DNA of 64,000 nucleotides from the NCBI GenBank assembly GCA_030737875.1, contig CM060915.1:357303863-357367862 (forward strand), given 5' to 3'. Position 1 is the stretch's first letter. Each line of letters starts with the position of its first letter. The notes beneath the pieces are model-generated. The model was not told the DNA's origin and did no database searches. It saw only the letters and a program-made list of their open reading frames with translations. Below, one piece after another: positions 1 to 10,238 of the stretch. Origin of the DNA: Allium sativum (Eukaryota; Streptophyta; Magnoliopsida; Asparagales; Amaryllidaceae). The position numbers and the translations under genes were made by a program.

Positions 1-620
1 AGGGAGGGGGGCTCGCTGTAGTTTTAAGAAGAATACCCTTTTTCCCGCCGATTTTTCCTTTTTTAACCAACTTGGATTAGGATAAAAGGGGATAGGTTTT
101 TATCTCAAGAGAGGATTGCGATTTCCAGATTTTTCTTAGATATGGAAAAGGGTAACTTCTAGAATTTAAATGGTTTGATGGGTTTGGGCTTTGAATTTTA
201 ACAGCCCAGTCTACTGAGTTTTCAACGCTAAATTAGTCAATTATAGTGATGTTTTAGTTTAGGATTTCAATTCATGAAATAAACTTCAATTCTAATGCAG
301 AACTATTCAAACCCATTATACAATCAGACAACTAAAAATTTGTCACACTCGATACCCATCTAACTTGTTTGTTAATTTAATGTTCAATACAATAAAAATA
401 TTTACTGCCATATTACTTAAATTATTATTAAATTATTTTATGTCGCTAATAGCTTTATCAAATTTAATCTGTTTGCTCAATTAACAAATCGTTCTAATTC
501 AAATTTAACATTTCTATATTAACACGTAAAATTTTGGCAAAATCTTCATAATTCAAATTTAACACTTTTGTTTTAATTAATCACACGCATACTCTTGATA
601 GCGAAAACAGGGTTGTTATA
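1..620 (-). repeat. 3' LTR of element A (partial, cut by window start)
   Basis: Direct repeat of 22403-23021 with scattered substitutions and small indels. It ends GGGTTGTTATA where the partner ends GGGTTGTTACA, so the terminal CA has become TA. A pyrimidine run that is the complement of a polypurine tract follows at once, which fixes the LTR boundary at 620. The TTATAA seen in the partner LTR is altered here. Confidence 0.88.
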
Positions 621-1786
621 GACTTCCCCCTTAATAAAATTGCGTCTTCGCAATTTCTAAAACATAAGGAACACCAACCTGTATTATCTCTTTTGAGTAT
701 ACAACAATCAAATTTGTCTATATGGATTTTACGCTCGACATATTTTATTGTGTGTAATTTAATGAATTTAATTGAATAAGTTCTAACGTCTTTTGCTTTT
801 GCATGCGATATAATTTTAGATGAAAAAATTTCCAACTACCAAATTTTTCGAAATTTTTCGGAAGAGTCTCCTTTGTACGAAGCATGTTCGAAAAAAATCC
901 AATACAATATAAACACAAAATATACATCTCCAAAGAAGCATCCCAACACGGGGCATCTCGAAACATTGGGAAAATAAGAAAATAACACAATATAGTAACA
1001 TTTCAATATTTAATCTGAAAGCATACCTTCATTTAGCATTTATGTGCAATTGCACTTATTATCTTGCGTGCACATGCATATATCTTAACAAATTGATTTA
1101 TATCTTCATGAGTACCTGAACTTATCTTACCTTACATGTTAGTTTTACATATAAATGATATGACAGGTATAATTTCAATTCCCATAAAATAATATAGTAT
1201 TTGATTAGTATAAACATTACAATTCACCATAACATCAAATATAAAGAGGTACACATTGCAATACGCTAACGTCAAATCCAAACTGCATCCCAATGTGCAG
1301 GTCAGCAGTTTAAAAATGCATTTTTGGACTAGCAAACTTTAAAATTTTGAAAAAGACCTCAAACGAAAGTTATAGCTTAAGCTTTAAGCTTTCCAGAATG
1401 AACAAAATCATTAATTCGGATAAGCTAATCAAAAGATATATTCAAATTTGTTCATCCCAAATTTAATTTAATTCAATTTTTTTTTTGGGAAAATGGTGAA
1501 ATAAAAGGATGTTACTAATTCACATACTACCAATGAATAGTGAACTGACAAAATCAAATCAAAACTTAATTGATTATAACCATCTTAATAGCGAAAATAT
1601 CTATCATCAATATTATTATTACTTTTGAGGAACGACTAAATTCATTCACATGGGAATAGTAAGCACCTCTACACTTCGATCACATTTTTGTCGCTACAGG
1701 TTTGCATTTTGCACTTAAACAGTCCAAGCATCATACATCGATACTAAAGTAATAAACACATGTTATTAAAGAACCCTGATACCATT
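621..1786 (-). other. Interior of element A, non-coding
   Basis: AT-rich stretch between the two LTRs. The left end (621-634) is the complement of TTAAGGGGGAAGTC, a polypurine tract for plus-strand priming. Next to it is a diverged form of the AATTTCG-GGACGAAATT signature usual at the 3' end of Ty3/gypsy interiors. The right end carries the primer-binding site. No open frame resembles gag or pol, so the element must depend on proteins made elsewhere. A short segment around 1743-1775 recurs at about 1808-1825 and 1972-1990 in the LTR. Confidence 0.75.
1774..1784 (-). other. Primer-binding site of element A
   Basis: Read on the minus strand this is TGGTATCAGGG, two bases before the LTR that begins TGTAACAACCC at 1787. 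It matches the 3' end of plant initiator-Met tRNA apart from the final bases (usual TGGTATCAGAGC). Confidence 0.8.
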
Positions 1787-2443
1787 TGTAACAACCCCGC
1801 CGCTATACCCATGTTATTAAAGAACATTACGAATAATATTGTCTAATAACACGGAGAATACGGTTTGCTAGGGGAGACCGAATGTGAATATAACTTTAAA
1901 CCAACAATAAAATGTCGTACTTACCGTTTTTCTTAATCTCAAGGTGAATTGTTGACGTGGATAATCTTGGTCTAAAGTAATAAACACAATGGTTTCTCAT
2001 ATCACAAAAATACAACATAAAAATAATTATCATAGATTACAGTGGATTAATATTATCTATACAAATTTAGAGCCTACTGTATACACTATGCCCACACAAT
2101 ATACATCAACTACACGTTGTTATCTTCAATTGTACATTTTATGAATCCATACATGACCTTGAGAGAAATTTATTTAAATTTTTAATGACTTGAATCCTTA
2201 CTATCAAGCTTATCCAAATCCATGAGTCCAGTAACCTGAAAAAAATCTCGGCTTGACACGAGTGTATAAAATACACGGATCGGACCATCTCTAGATATCG
2301 AGAAGGTGAGAAAGAAATGTAACTCACAAGTGTTAATTCTTTTTAATAGAGAAGGAATAACATGAAATCCAAATCAACAATGGTACATGAGATAATTACA
2401 ACTAAATCAATATTTGATGGACACGTGTTATGCTAAGACAACA
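1787..2443 (-). repeat. 5' LTR of element A, piece 1 (LTR 3' end in element sense)
   Basis: Begins TGTAACAACCCCGCC next to the primer-binding site. It is broken at 2443 by solo LTR S; the last five bases (CAACA) are the target duplication of that insertion. The sequence continues at 8607. Confidence 0.82.
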
Positions 2444-2661
2444 TGTTACGAAAAGGAATTTCGCTCGATCCGAATCAGTCGCTAAACCGATCTAGACCGT
2501 TCGAAACGCCTGATTGTTTTGAGAACACGACAAAATAAAACGCAGAAGGAAGAACATTTCATTGCATATTACAACAATTCCATCAGAATACAAGAATATA
2601 CAGAGTATAAATAAATATTACACAGAAATATCAGAGATTTAAATTACATTTAAATACATCG

Positions 2662-2670
2662 CAGCGGAAA
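2662..2670 (-). promoter_or_regulatory. Conserved TTTCCGCTG motif in LTR S
   Basis: TTTCCGCTG (minus strand) about 218 bp before the LTR 3' end. The same core occurs 112-255 bp from the LTR 3' ends of elements B, D and G. Its role is unknown; an RNA-end or polyadenylation context is a guess. Confidence 0.35.
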
Positions 2671-5589
2671 ATAACACAATACACAACTGAAGGAGATATA
2701 CGGATACAAAGCTTTCCGAGTATCGTTCCAACTGTAAATCAGGATCCTGTGAATATAAATCTGCAAAACCAAAACTACTAGCTGCCCGTGTCAAAATCAG
2801 GGCACCCAGAGTTTAGGTTAAAACAATAAACTCCAGGTCAGTCATGGGACTGGTGTGAGAACTAAAACAGTTATTAATCTTTATTTTAAAGTTCGGTAAA
2901 TCAAGGGACCATGCCGTATAACACGGAACGGGTTTCCTCCCAAGAATACCAGTGCATATAACAACAGCGCAATGCTAAATAAAGAAAAATGAAGCTATTA
3001 TAAGACCCAGGTCCTATCACACAATGCAACGCAAGCCGAGGGATAGGGTTTTCCCTTATAATAGCCAAACATGCTTAGTACGTTTAAAACAAATCTTTTG
3101 ATAATATTTTAAGTGCATATTGTATAAAACAACTTGAAATCATAAGTATCAATCATAGACGGCATGGGTACCATATATCATGTCGCCATACTAGGTTCTA
3201 CAATTAAAACCGCAAAGTCACGTATTTGGAAATTGGATTTCCATCTATGAACCGAGGCAAAAGATAATCCACTACCGATTCGAAACAATCTAGCCTACCA
3301 TGTATCAGGATTAGAGCTCGAGTGACCCTTGGATCGTCAGGGCCGGTCCACCGATGTGGATTAAAATGCATGAACACTACGTTTCCCCGCCCTTTGGGGT
3401 GCAAATGAGCCATCAAATGACTCCATCGGACCCGGATCGTCCGATCAAACCGAGGCGCCTCGCAACAGCAACAACCACATAAGTCAAACTCGTCAGGGCG
3501 TGTAAAACCACTGACGCCACTTCTAGCTAGAAAGAAACGCATGTCCTCCCTGATGTCCTCTCCCGTTTCTGGTTCACAACCGGGCTGTGAGGCTCGCGAA
3601 TTCACGTTACACAAAGCTATGCCACACAGGCCGTGCTTTGATCATCCACCACAAGACTCTGCTTTTCAACAGAAGCCTTGATCATATTGCCACTTAGGCA
3701 TGCCACACAGGCAATTCACTCCATGCGTTTGATATCCATCGATATATAACCCCTGAGCTCGTACGTCTCAGAGAAGGGCGTTAAGCAAGAGAATAAATTC
3801 TCCGCCGCCAAACAGATATATATATAGAAATCAATCACACAGACTAAAATCCAATGTCAGACACACAGTCCATTTACAAGTTCGCTCTGGGTCTGAACGA
3901 AACCGGAGGCACCTAGTACCCCACATATCCATCGATCTCCAAGTACGTCTGGACGATCACCAACTGTTTCCATCTTCTAAGGTGTACAGCCCAATCAAGA
4001 TCATCAGTATTCACCCAAACGACGTGAAGACCTCCGGTCTTCAACCACCGTCTTCATCTTCGACACCACGTCGAATCAGCAGAATGGGATAGACCCGGTC
4101 TTTCTGAACAACTCGCGTATATATATAATAAACACGTGTTACACAAACACAACATACGCCTCATTCCAATTTAGAATATTCTTTTATCCAAATATTCTTA
4201 TATTTTGGGAAAGGTTCCCATTAATTTTATCAAAGATAAATTCTTTAAATTTATTCTTTAATCTCCTTTGAATATCAATTCAAACCAGTCGGGATTAGCA
4301 AACCACACCGAAGTAATCATTTATTTTATTTCCCAATCCCAACTTATTCATCCCATGAAGTAAAACTGGTAATACTTCATATCTAACACCACGGTGTTAT
4401 CGGTAAATTCAATTTCCATTTCACGTTCAAATCTAATTAAAGATTTAACTATCGCTTGGAGTAGAACTGGTGATACTCCATTCTAACACCTTTTCACTCT
4501 AATTAAAGATTCATTAAAACTCCACTTAGTTTTAATCTTTAACTGGGTTAAAGAATCGGTGTCATTTAAAACACGGTTCACGATAAACCCAAAATCACAT
4601 TCCATTAATTATCGGGTTAAAGAACGAGTGTTATTTAAAACACTGTTCACGATAAACCCAAAAATCAATATCAATTCAATTCCAATTAAATATTATTTAA
4701 TTGGTACGCTTCATTAAATCTAAATAAAAAGATTTAATCTTTTCTCAACTGGGCTTAAGAACAGTGTTAATGAAAACACCATTCACGACAAACCCAAATC
4801 ACATTTGATATTAAATACAGGGCTCTAAATAGAAAATATATCGGCTTATATTCAACATCAAATTCTATGACCAACAAATATCGTATTGGAAATAACGATA
4901 TATATATATATCTTTCAAATTTCCATAACAACATCTGTATAATCACGAAATCCAACATCGATATATTCCAAAGACAATTTCGATTCAAATCCATTCCAAT
5001 TCAATTATTGGAAATTCTGGTTTTATTTCAAAATCAATTCAAACTCACTTTATTTATTTTAAAAATAAATAAATTACTATTCTAGTTCAAAACTAGTTCA
5101 TTTCGATAAAAATTTCTTTTTTTTTATCTTTTCAAATATGGAGTTTTTCATCCCAATTCTTCACAAATCATTTCTTATGATTTTACACAAATTATTGATA
5201 TTTTTAATAATTTTATCAAGGCCCGTACAGTCGATTTCAATTAACGGCCATCGAACTGCACTTATAGCGACCTTTTCCAAATTTGATTCGGACATAATTC
5301 CAAATCCAACCATTAGATTTCAAATTTCTAATATTCGGTAGAAAGCTCTTTTCGATACGAACCCAACGGTTCCAGTTTTAGGAGAATCCGACGGTCGGAT
5401 CTCCCGCAATATCCGTTCGAAGTCAATGGTCGAAATTCTCGCCGTGGCGCGGCGCGTTCTATTCAGGCCATTATATTATATATATAATATATACTTCGTC
5501 GATTTCAATTCAAAACGTGCTTTATAAATCGTTTTAAATTCATTTTCAAAACGGTTTCAACTTCATATTCAATTTCAAATCAAAATTGA

Positions 5590-6060
5590 ATATTCCAATA
5601 TAAATTCGTTTTAAATTCATTTCAAATTGATTTCAATTCAATTTCAATTTAATTCGAATGCAATTCCTTTCGATTTCAATTCGAATTCAATTCTATTCAA
5701 TTCGAATTCATTTCTATTCAATTTCAATTCTTCACTTCTATTCAATTTCAATTCGAATTCATTTCTATTCAATTTCAATTCGAATTCACTTCTATTCAAT
5801 TTAATTCGAATTTCAATTCTTTTCAAAATTTCAGATTTTGAAATCACTTTCGAAATTCGTTATAAAATAAATAAAATCGATATAAATATCGTTCACGTCA
5901 AAATGGCGTAAATCTAATCAACACGGCTTCATATATTCATATTTTCAAATATTCTATTTCGAATATTTCTATTTCAAATATTTCTATTCAAATATTTCTT
6001 CTTCAAATATTTCTATTTCCAAATATTTCTACTTTCAAATATTTCTACTTCTAAACTGGA
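5590..6060. repeat. Degenerate short tandem repeats inside LTR S
   Basis: 5590-5830 is built of variants of TTCAATTTCAATTCGAATTC in irregular order. 5935-6060 has about seven variants of TTCAAATATTTCTA. Open frames across this stretch are low-complexity Asn/Phe/Ser or Glu/Leu/Lys strings caused by the repeats, not genes. Confidence 0.8.
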
Positions 6061-6735
6061 ATGAAGCCCAATCAATTACCATATAATGTTAATTATATGG
6101 GTTTTCTACAACACATGTATACAATAACAACGATGAATAGTCAACCATCATCCAAAGTGCATTCTACACTATATAAGCATCAAATATAAATATTCAACGC
6201 TTATAACAGTCTGTCAATCAATCGATCGACATACAACTAAACAATCAGGATTAGTGTACGTCAAATATCATCCCGATACCCGTGTGGGGTTTCAAACAAT
6301 CAAACACAGATTTTATTTGTGCAGTTGGGCGATGTGTAAAATTTATCGTCCCAATCAATATCAGTCCAATCAGTGTATATAAACAAATCTCCGATTTGTT
6401 TATAAATATTCATTTATTCACATTCACGTTAAAAATTATATTTTCAACGATAATTAATTTATTTCAACACATTAATTTATATTATCGATTTCACATCAAC
6501 AACACAAAACAAATTTCACCACATCAAACAAGCATACAAGCCGTCCATGGTCTGTGGACGACGGGTGTCGGGTGCTGTTAAGCACCGTCTGCATCCTAGT
6601 ATATATATATAACTAGAAAAAGAAATTTAGAGTGAGGAGTTCTCACTGATTAGCTAATCCAATCCCTCGACTCTTCTTATGTAGAAATCTTCGCCGTTCT
6701 TGCCTCTTGTCACTTTCTTTGCCCGTATTCTCTGC

Positions 6736-7075
6736 ATATGTAAAAATCGAATTTTTACTTCGCTATTCAATATATAAAAATCGAATTTTTACTTCGCTAA
6801 TCAATATATAAAAATCGGATTTTTACTTCGCTATTCAATATATAAAAATCGAATTTTTACTTCGCTATTCAATATATAAAAATCGAATTTTTACTTTGCT
6901 ATTCAATATATAAAAATCGAATTTTTACTTCGCTATTCAATATATAAAAATCGAATTTTTACTTCGCTATTCAATATATAAAAATCGAATTTTTACTTCG
7001 CTATTCAATATATAAAAATCAAAATTTTACTTCGCTATTCAATATATAAAAATCGAATTTTTACTCTTTCTATAA
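6736..7075. repeat. 34-bp minisatellite, about 10 units, in LTR S
   Basis: Units start at 6769 and repeat every 34 bp up to 7041, with a partial unit on each side. Each contains TAAAAATCGAATTTTTA, an inverted repeat with a 7-bp stem and a CGA loop, then ACTTCGCTATTC. Units are nearly identical (single changes such as CGG for CGA, AATC for ATTC), so the expansion is recent or kept uniform. Confidence 0.95.
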
Positions 7076-7400
7076 TATAAAAATCACGTCTTTCATGTAG
7101 ATAAAAATTCCACCTTTACATTATAAAGTTTTCGCCCTTTAAAAAAAATAAATCTAATCTCTATGTTGTTATTGCTCACAACAATAAAGGTCCAATCTAT
7201 ATATGTGAAAAATATAAGTCAAAAATCATATTTTTGTTTGTAAAAATCCCATCTTTTATTCGTAAAAACCACCCTTTCATGATTTAATAAATTTCAGATT
7301 TTATTTTCTCGCCATTACATAATAAAAACTGAAAAACACATAACTATATATAAATAAATTATAAAAAAACTCACCAAAACCGAATACGTGGCTGTCGAAT

Positions 7401-7680
7401 TAAGGTGGAGGGCTTGAGGTGTTGTAGAAGCGGAGGAAGGAGGAGCAGAAGGGGCAGGGGGGTTGCAGCGTGGTGGCACGAGGGGGGGGGGGGTTTGTGG
7501 GGGGTGCGTCGCTCTGGTGGAGAGAGGGGGGGGGGGGCGTCAGCAGCAGGAGGGAGGGGGGTCGTGGCGCCGCCGGCGCTTGGGGGGCGCGACGAACTGG
7601 TCGGAGGGGGGTCGCGATTCTAGCTGTAGGTTTTTTTTTTGTTTTGATCGAATGAGGGGGGGGGGTTGACCGGTTAGAGG
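7401..7680 (-). other. G-run rich GC patch in LTR S
   Basis: Strongly G-rich on the plus strand (C-rich in element sense), with runs of 12 G at 7482-7493 and 7526-7537 and many shorter runs, in otherwise AT-rich DNA. It lies just downstream, in element sense, of a TATA-like stretch, where the first transcribed bases would be. Open frames through it on both strands are compositional. Confidence 0.75.
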
Positions 7681-7698
7681 AAAATATGGGGGGCTTCA

Positions 7699-7714
7699 TA
7701 TAAAATATATATAT
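7699..7714 (-). promoter_or_regulatory. Candidate TATA region of LTR S
   Basis: TATATATTTTATA on the minus strand, about 890 bp into the LTR and immediately before the C-rich leader. This placement parallels the TATAAATA of element B (977 bp into its LTR). AT-rich surroundings make chance occurrence possible. Confidence 0.35.
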
Positions 7715-8606
7715 TTAATTATATATTGATTTCAAAAAGTAACTTTATATTTCGAACTCGAAATCAAACCCACCGACTGTCGTCCTTAACGTAATACCCC
7801 CATTCCGAACACAATGGGATATGTATCGTAGGCTGATTTGACTATTACGATCAGTTTTCGTCAAAATCAACATATAACTCTATATATTGGATTTGAACGC
7901 GCATTTCTATTTACCGTGGCCACATACTAACTCGAAAAATTCCCAAAAAATATTTTCTAGCTTCGTATTGACGATATGGTCCGAACAAAACTAATTTCAT
8001 CGAATTCTGAGACCATTGGAAAAATGGCCATTTTCCAGTCGATTAAAATCAACTGAAACTGGTCAAATGCGTTTTACTTTGCCACGCTCACATATTGATT
8101 CGAAAAATTACGAAATTTGAAACCTAACAATAACTTGACATCGCGGATCCAAAAAAAGTGGTTTCGTCGAAATCCGAGGTCGTTTGCAAAATGGCTATTT
8201 TTAAATGCCTGAATTCCATAGCGACTATTTAGAATTTTCAAATAGACATATCTTTTGATCCCCGCTATGAAATTTCGATTTTTCGGATTCGTTGGAAAGA
8301 TATCATCACTTAGATCCTATTATTTTTGGTTTCACTAAAATCCGGTTTATTTTGCACCCGGTACATTCATTTGAAGTTTGAAATCGAATTATCGAACTAC
8401 CGCGCCATTTTCAATTCCTTTTGTAATTATATATAATTATTTATATTCTAACGACGACGTATATAATATATACGTTTGAATTCTATTCAAAATAAATTTC
8501 TCGTCGTTATTATTTAAAATACTTCATTTTAAATATAGAAAATTCGCTAAAATTGCCAAAATAAAAAATTTAAACTGGCTCAGAATTTCCGGGTTTTTAC
8601 ACAACA

Positions 8607-9253
8607 AAGTATAAGTGTGTCCATCAATAATGTGTTGTTTAAGCTCTAAGTCTAAGTTATTTAAAGAAAAACCTCAAAACACAAGGGAATAAGATTAAAA
8701 CCAACATAACATCTGCATACAGAACTCGTGCAAGAATTCAGAGCAACATATATGTAATCGCCTTATTACCAACATGATAGCCGCAAGGCTATATACATGC
8801 ATCTAAATCAACGTCAACAATAAAGGCAGTTAACATTTGAAATTTGACAATTCTAGAAATCAAAATCATAAAATCTAGAAATAAAATCATAAATTGGATC
8901 CAAAGCATCGAATAGCAAAAGAATCAACGAAGTCAACAATAACAACATAAAGTGGATCCAAAACAACCAATTTATCAAAGCTATAATTCGGATCCAAAAC
9001 AACACAATATCGCACGTGCATATAGATCCCCGGAGCTTAGCTAAGTACTATATACGTATTTAATGCGATCCCCCACCGCATGTATTTTTAACACTATGAC
9101 CCTCCGTCGTGTGTAACTTGACCACTTCGATCAAGTAATTACGTATATGAGACTCCCCCCGAGTCTAACTTCCCCCCTAAAGTGAGTACTGGCTTAACAA
9201 CAAACAACAATATGTGTTACAGACTCATAGTTAGTAACCCAAGCAATGGTAAT
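8607..9253 (-). repeat. 5' LTR of element A, piece 2
   Basis: Resumes after the second CAACA and runs to GTAAT (9249-9253), the target duplication of element B. It contains no gene; it is AT-rich with several short GGATCCAAA-type repeats around 8897-9000. It continues at 20882. Confidence 0.78.
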
Positions 9254-10230
9254 TGTAACGACCTGGATTTTTCGACCATTTGAATTGAATATTTAAATTG
9301 GTTTAAATATTTTATTAAGGGAATTGATATGGAATTCGTTTCTAAGACGACGATAAAATGTTTATATTTATATTTAATATAAAACGAGCTTGAAACAGCG
9401 CGGTAGTTCGTAAAATTGAATTTCAACTTCGATTGACTATACAGAATCCGTGTTAAGTCGGATTTCGGTGAAACAAGAAGCATCTGAATCCAGTTGATAA
9501 TATTTTTCTAATAGAGAGAAAAATCGAGTTTTCATATTATAGATTTTATTTTACGTCCAAATCAAATTTTCAGATAGTCACTATAGAATCGTTCAACGAC
9601 CGTAACAGTTTATTTGAAATAACTGCATACTGGATTCGAATTTAGACAAGGTTCTTTTGAGACGTAGTGTTAATTTAATTTTTAGAATTTTACTGTAATT
9701 TTTAATTAATTAAATACGCAACTTTTTATTTGGAGTATTTTGCACCCTATATCAACATTTTGGGGTTTCACAATATAATTTAACCTACCGATATTATTAT
9801 ATTTTTGGAGTCGTGAGGCAATGCTCGACACAACGGTGTTTTTATTTCTGTCTATAACAAGTCGTATACGGACGGATTTTGATATATCGGGGTACGTTAA
9901 TTTTAAAACTATATGTTATCTTCAAAGAAAAGAAAAGAAGAAAAAATTACTAATGAATGGGAAAATTTATATATATGAACTAACTAAATACCTCACTGAA
10001 TGTTTTCGTGCGTGCCAAACAGGTCCATTTTCTTATCTACAAACCTTTCTCTTTCTTTCCTTGCACCCAACTTTCCATTGCCTTGTGCCCCAAACATTTC
10101 AGTTTCTTGGCCGCCAAATTACTTCTACGTGCCGACCAAGTTGTTCGAAATCCAAAGTTCACGCATACAGCTACCCATGAAGTACTGCAAACCTATACCC
10201 TATCACTTGCCTCCCACGTTTTCTTTCTTT

Positions 10231-10238
10231 TATAAATA
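10231..10238 (+). promoter_or_regulatory. Putative LTR promoter TATA box, element B 5' LTR
   Basis: TATAAATA about 977 bp into the LTR, preceded by a C/T-rich stretch and followed by a CA-rich leader and a GC-richer segment (10360-10620), a layout typical of plant core promoters. The first reasonable ATG (10410) opens a frame of only about 30 codons. It would make most of the 5.15-kb LTR part of the transcript. Confidence 0.5.

Larger units (their letters stand above)
2444..8601 (-). repeat. Solo LTR S, 6158 bp, related to element B LTRs
   Basis: Bounded by TGTTACG at 2444 and TTTTTACA at 8601, with exact 5-bp target duplications CAACA at 2439-2443 and 8602-8606. No internal direct repeat, primer-binding site, polypurine tract or coding frame is seen, so this is one LTR left after LTR-LTR recombination. 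In element sense (minus) it opens TGTAAAAACCCGG. About 195 bp in it carries GCGCGGTAGTTCG, which is also about 145 bp into the LTR of B, followed in both by a similar GATTTC-AACTTC context. It holds a 34-bp minisatellite, homopyrimidine/homopurine patches and a G-run patch, listed separately. At 6.2 kb it is exceptionally long for a plant LTR. Confidence 0.85.

Noticed and set aside
3204..3614. 136-codon minus-strand open frame with several Cys, in LTR S
   Set aside because: It lies wholly inside a solo LTR, resembles no family I know, and its overlap with LTR control sequence makes chance more likely.
5627..5911. Asn/Phe/Ser-rich 94-codon frame
   Set aside because: It is made by the short TTCAATTTCAATTCG repeats, with a mirror frame on the other strand.
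6736..7075. CRISPR-like array (regular short repeats)
   Set aside because: Units are directly adjacent without unique spacers; it is a minisatellite in plant DNA.
7400..7699. Overlapping Gly/Arg- and Pro-rich frames on both strands
   Set aside because: They are by-products of the G-run patch; frames are open in several phases at once, which is a composition effect.
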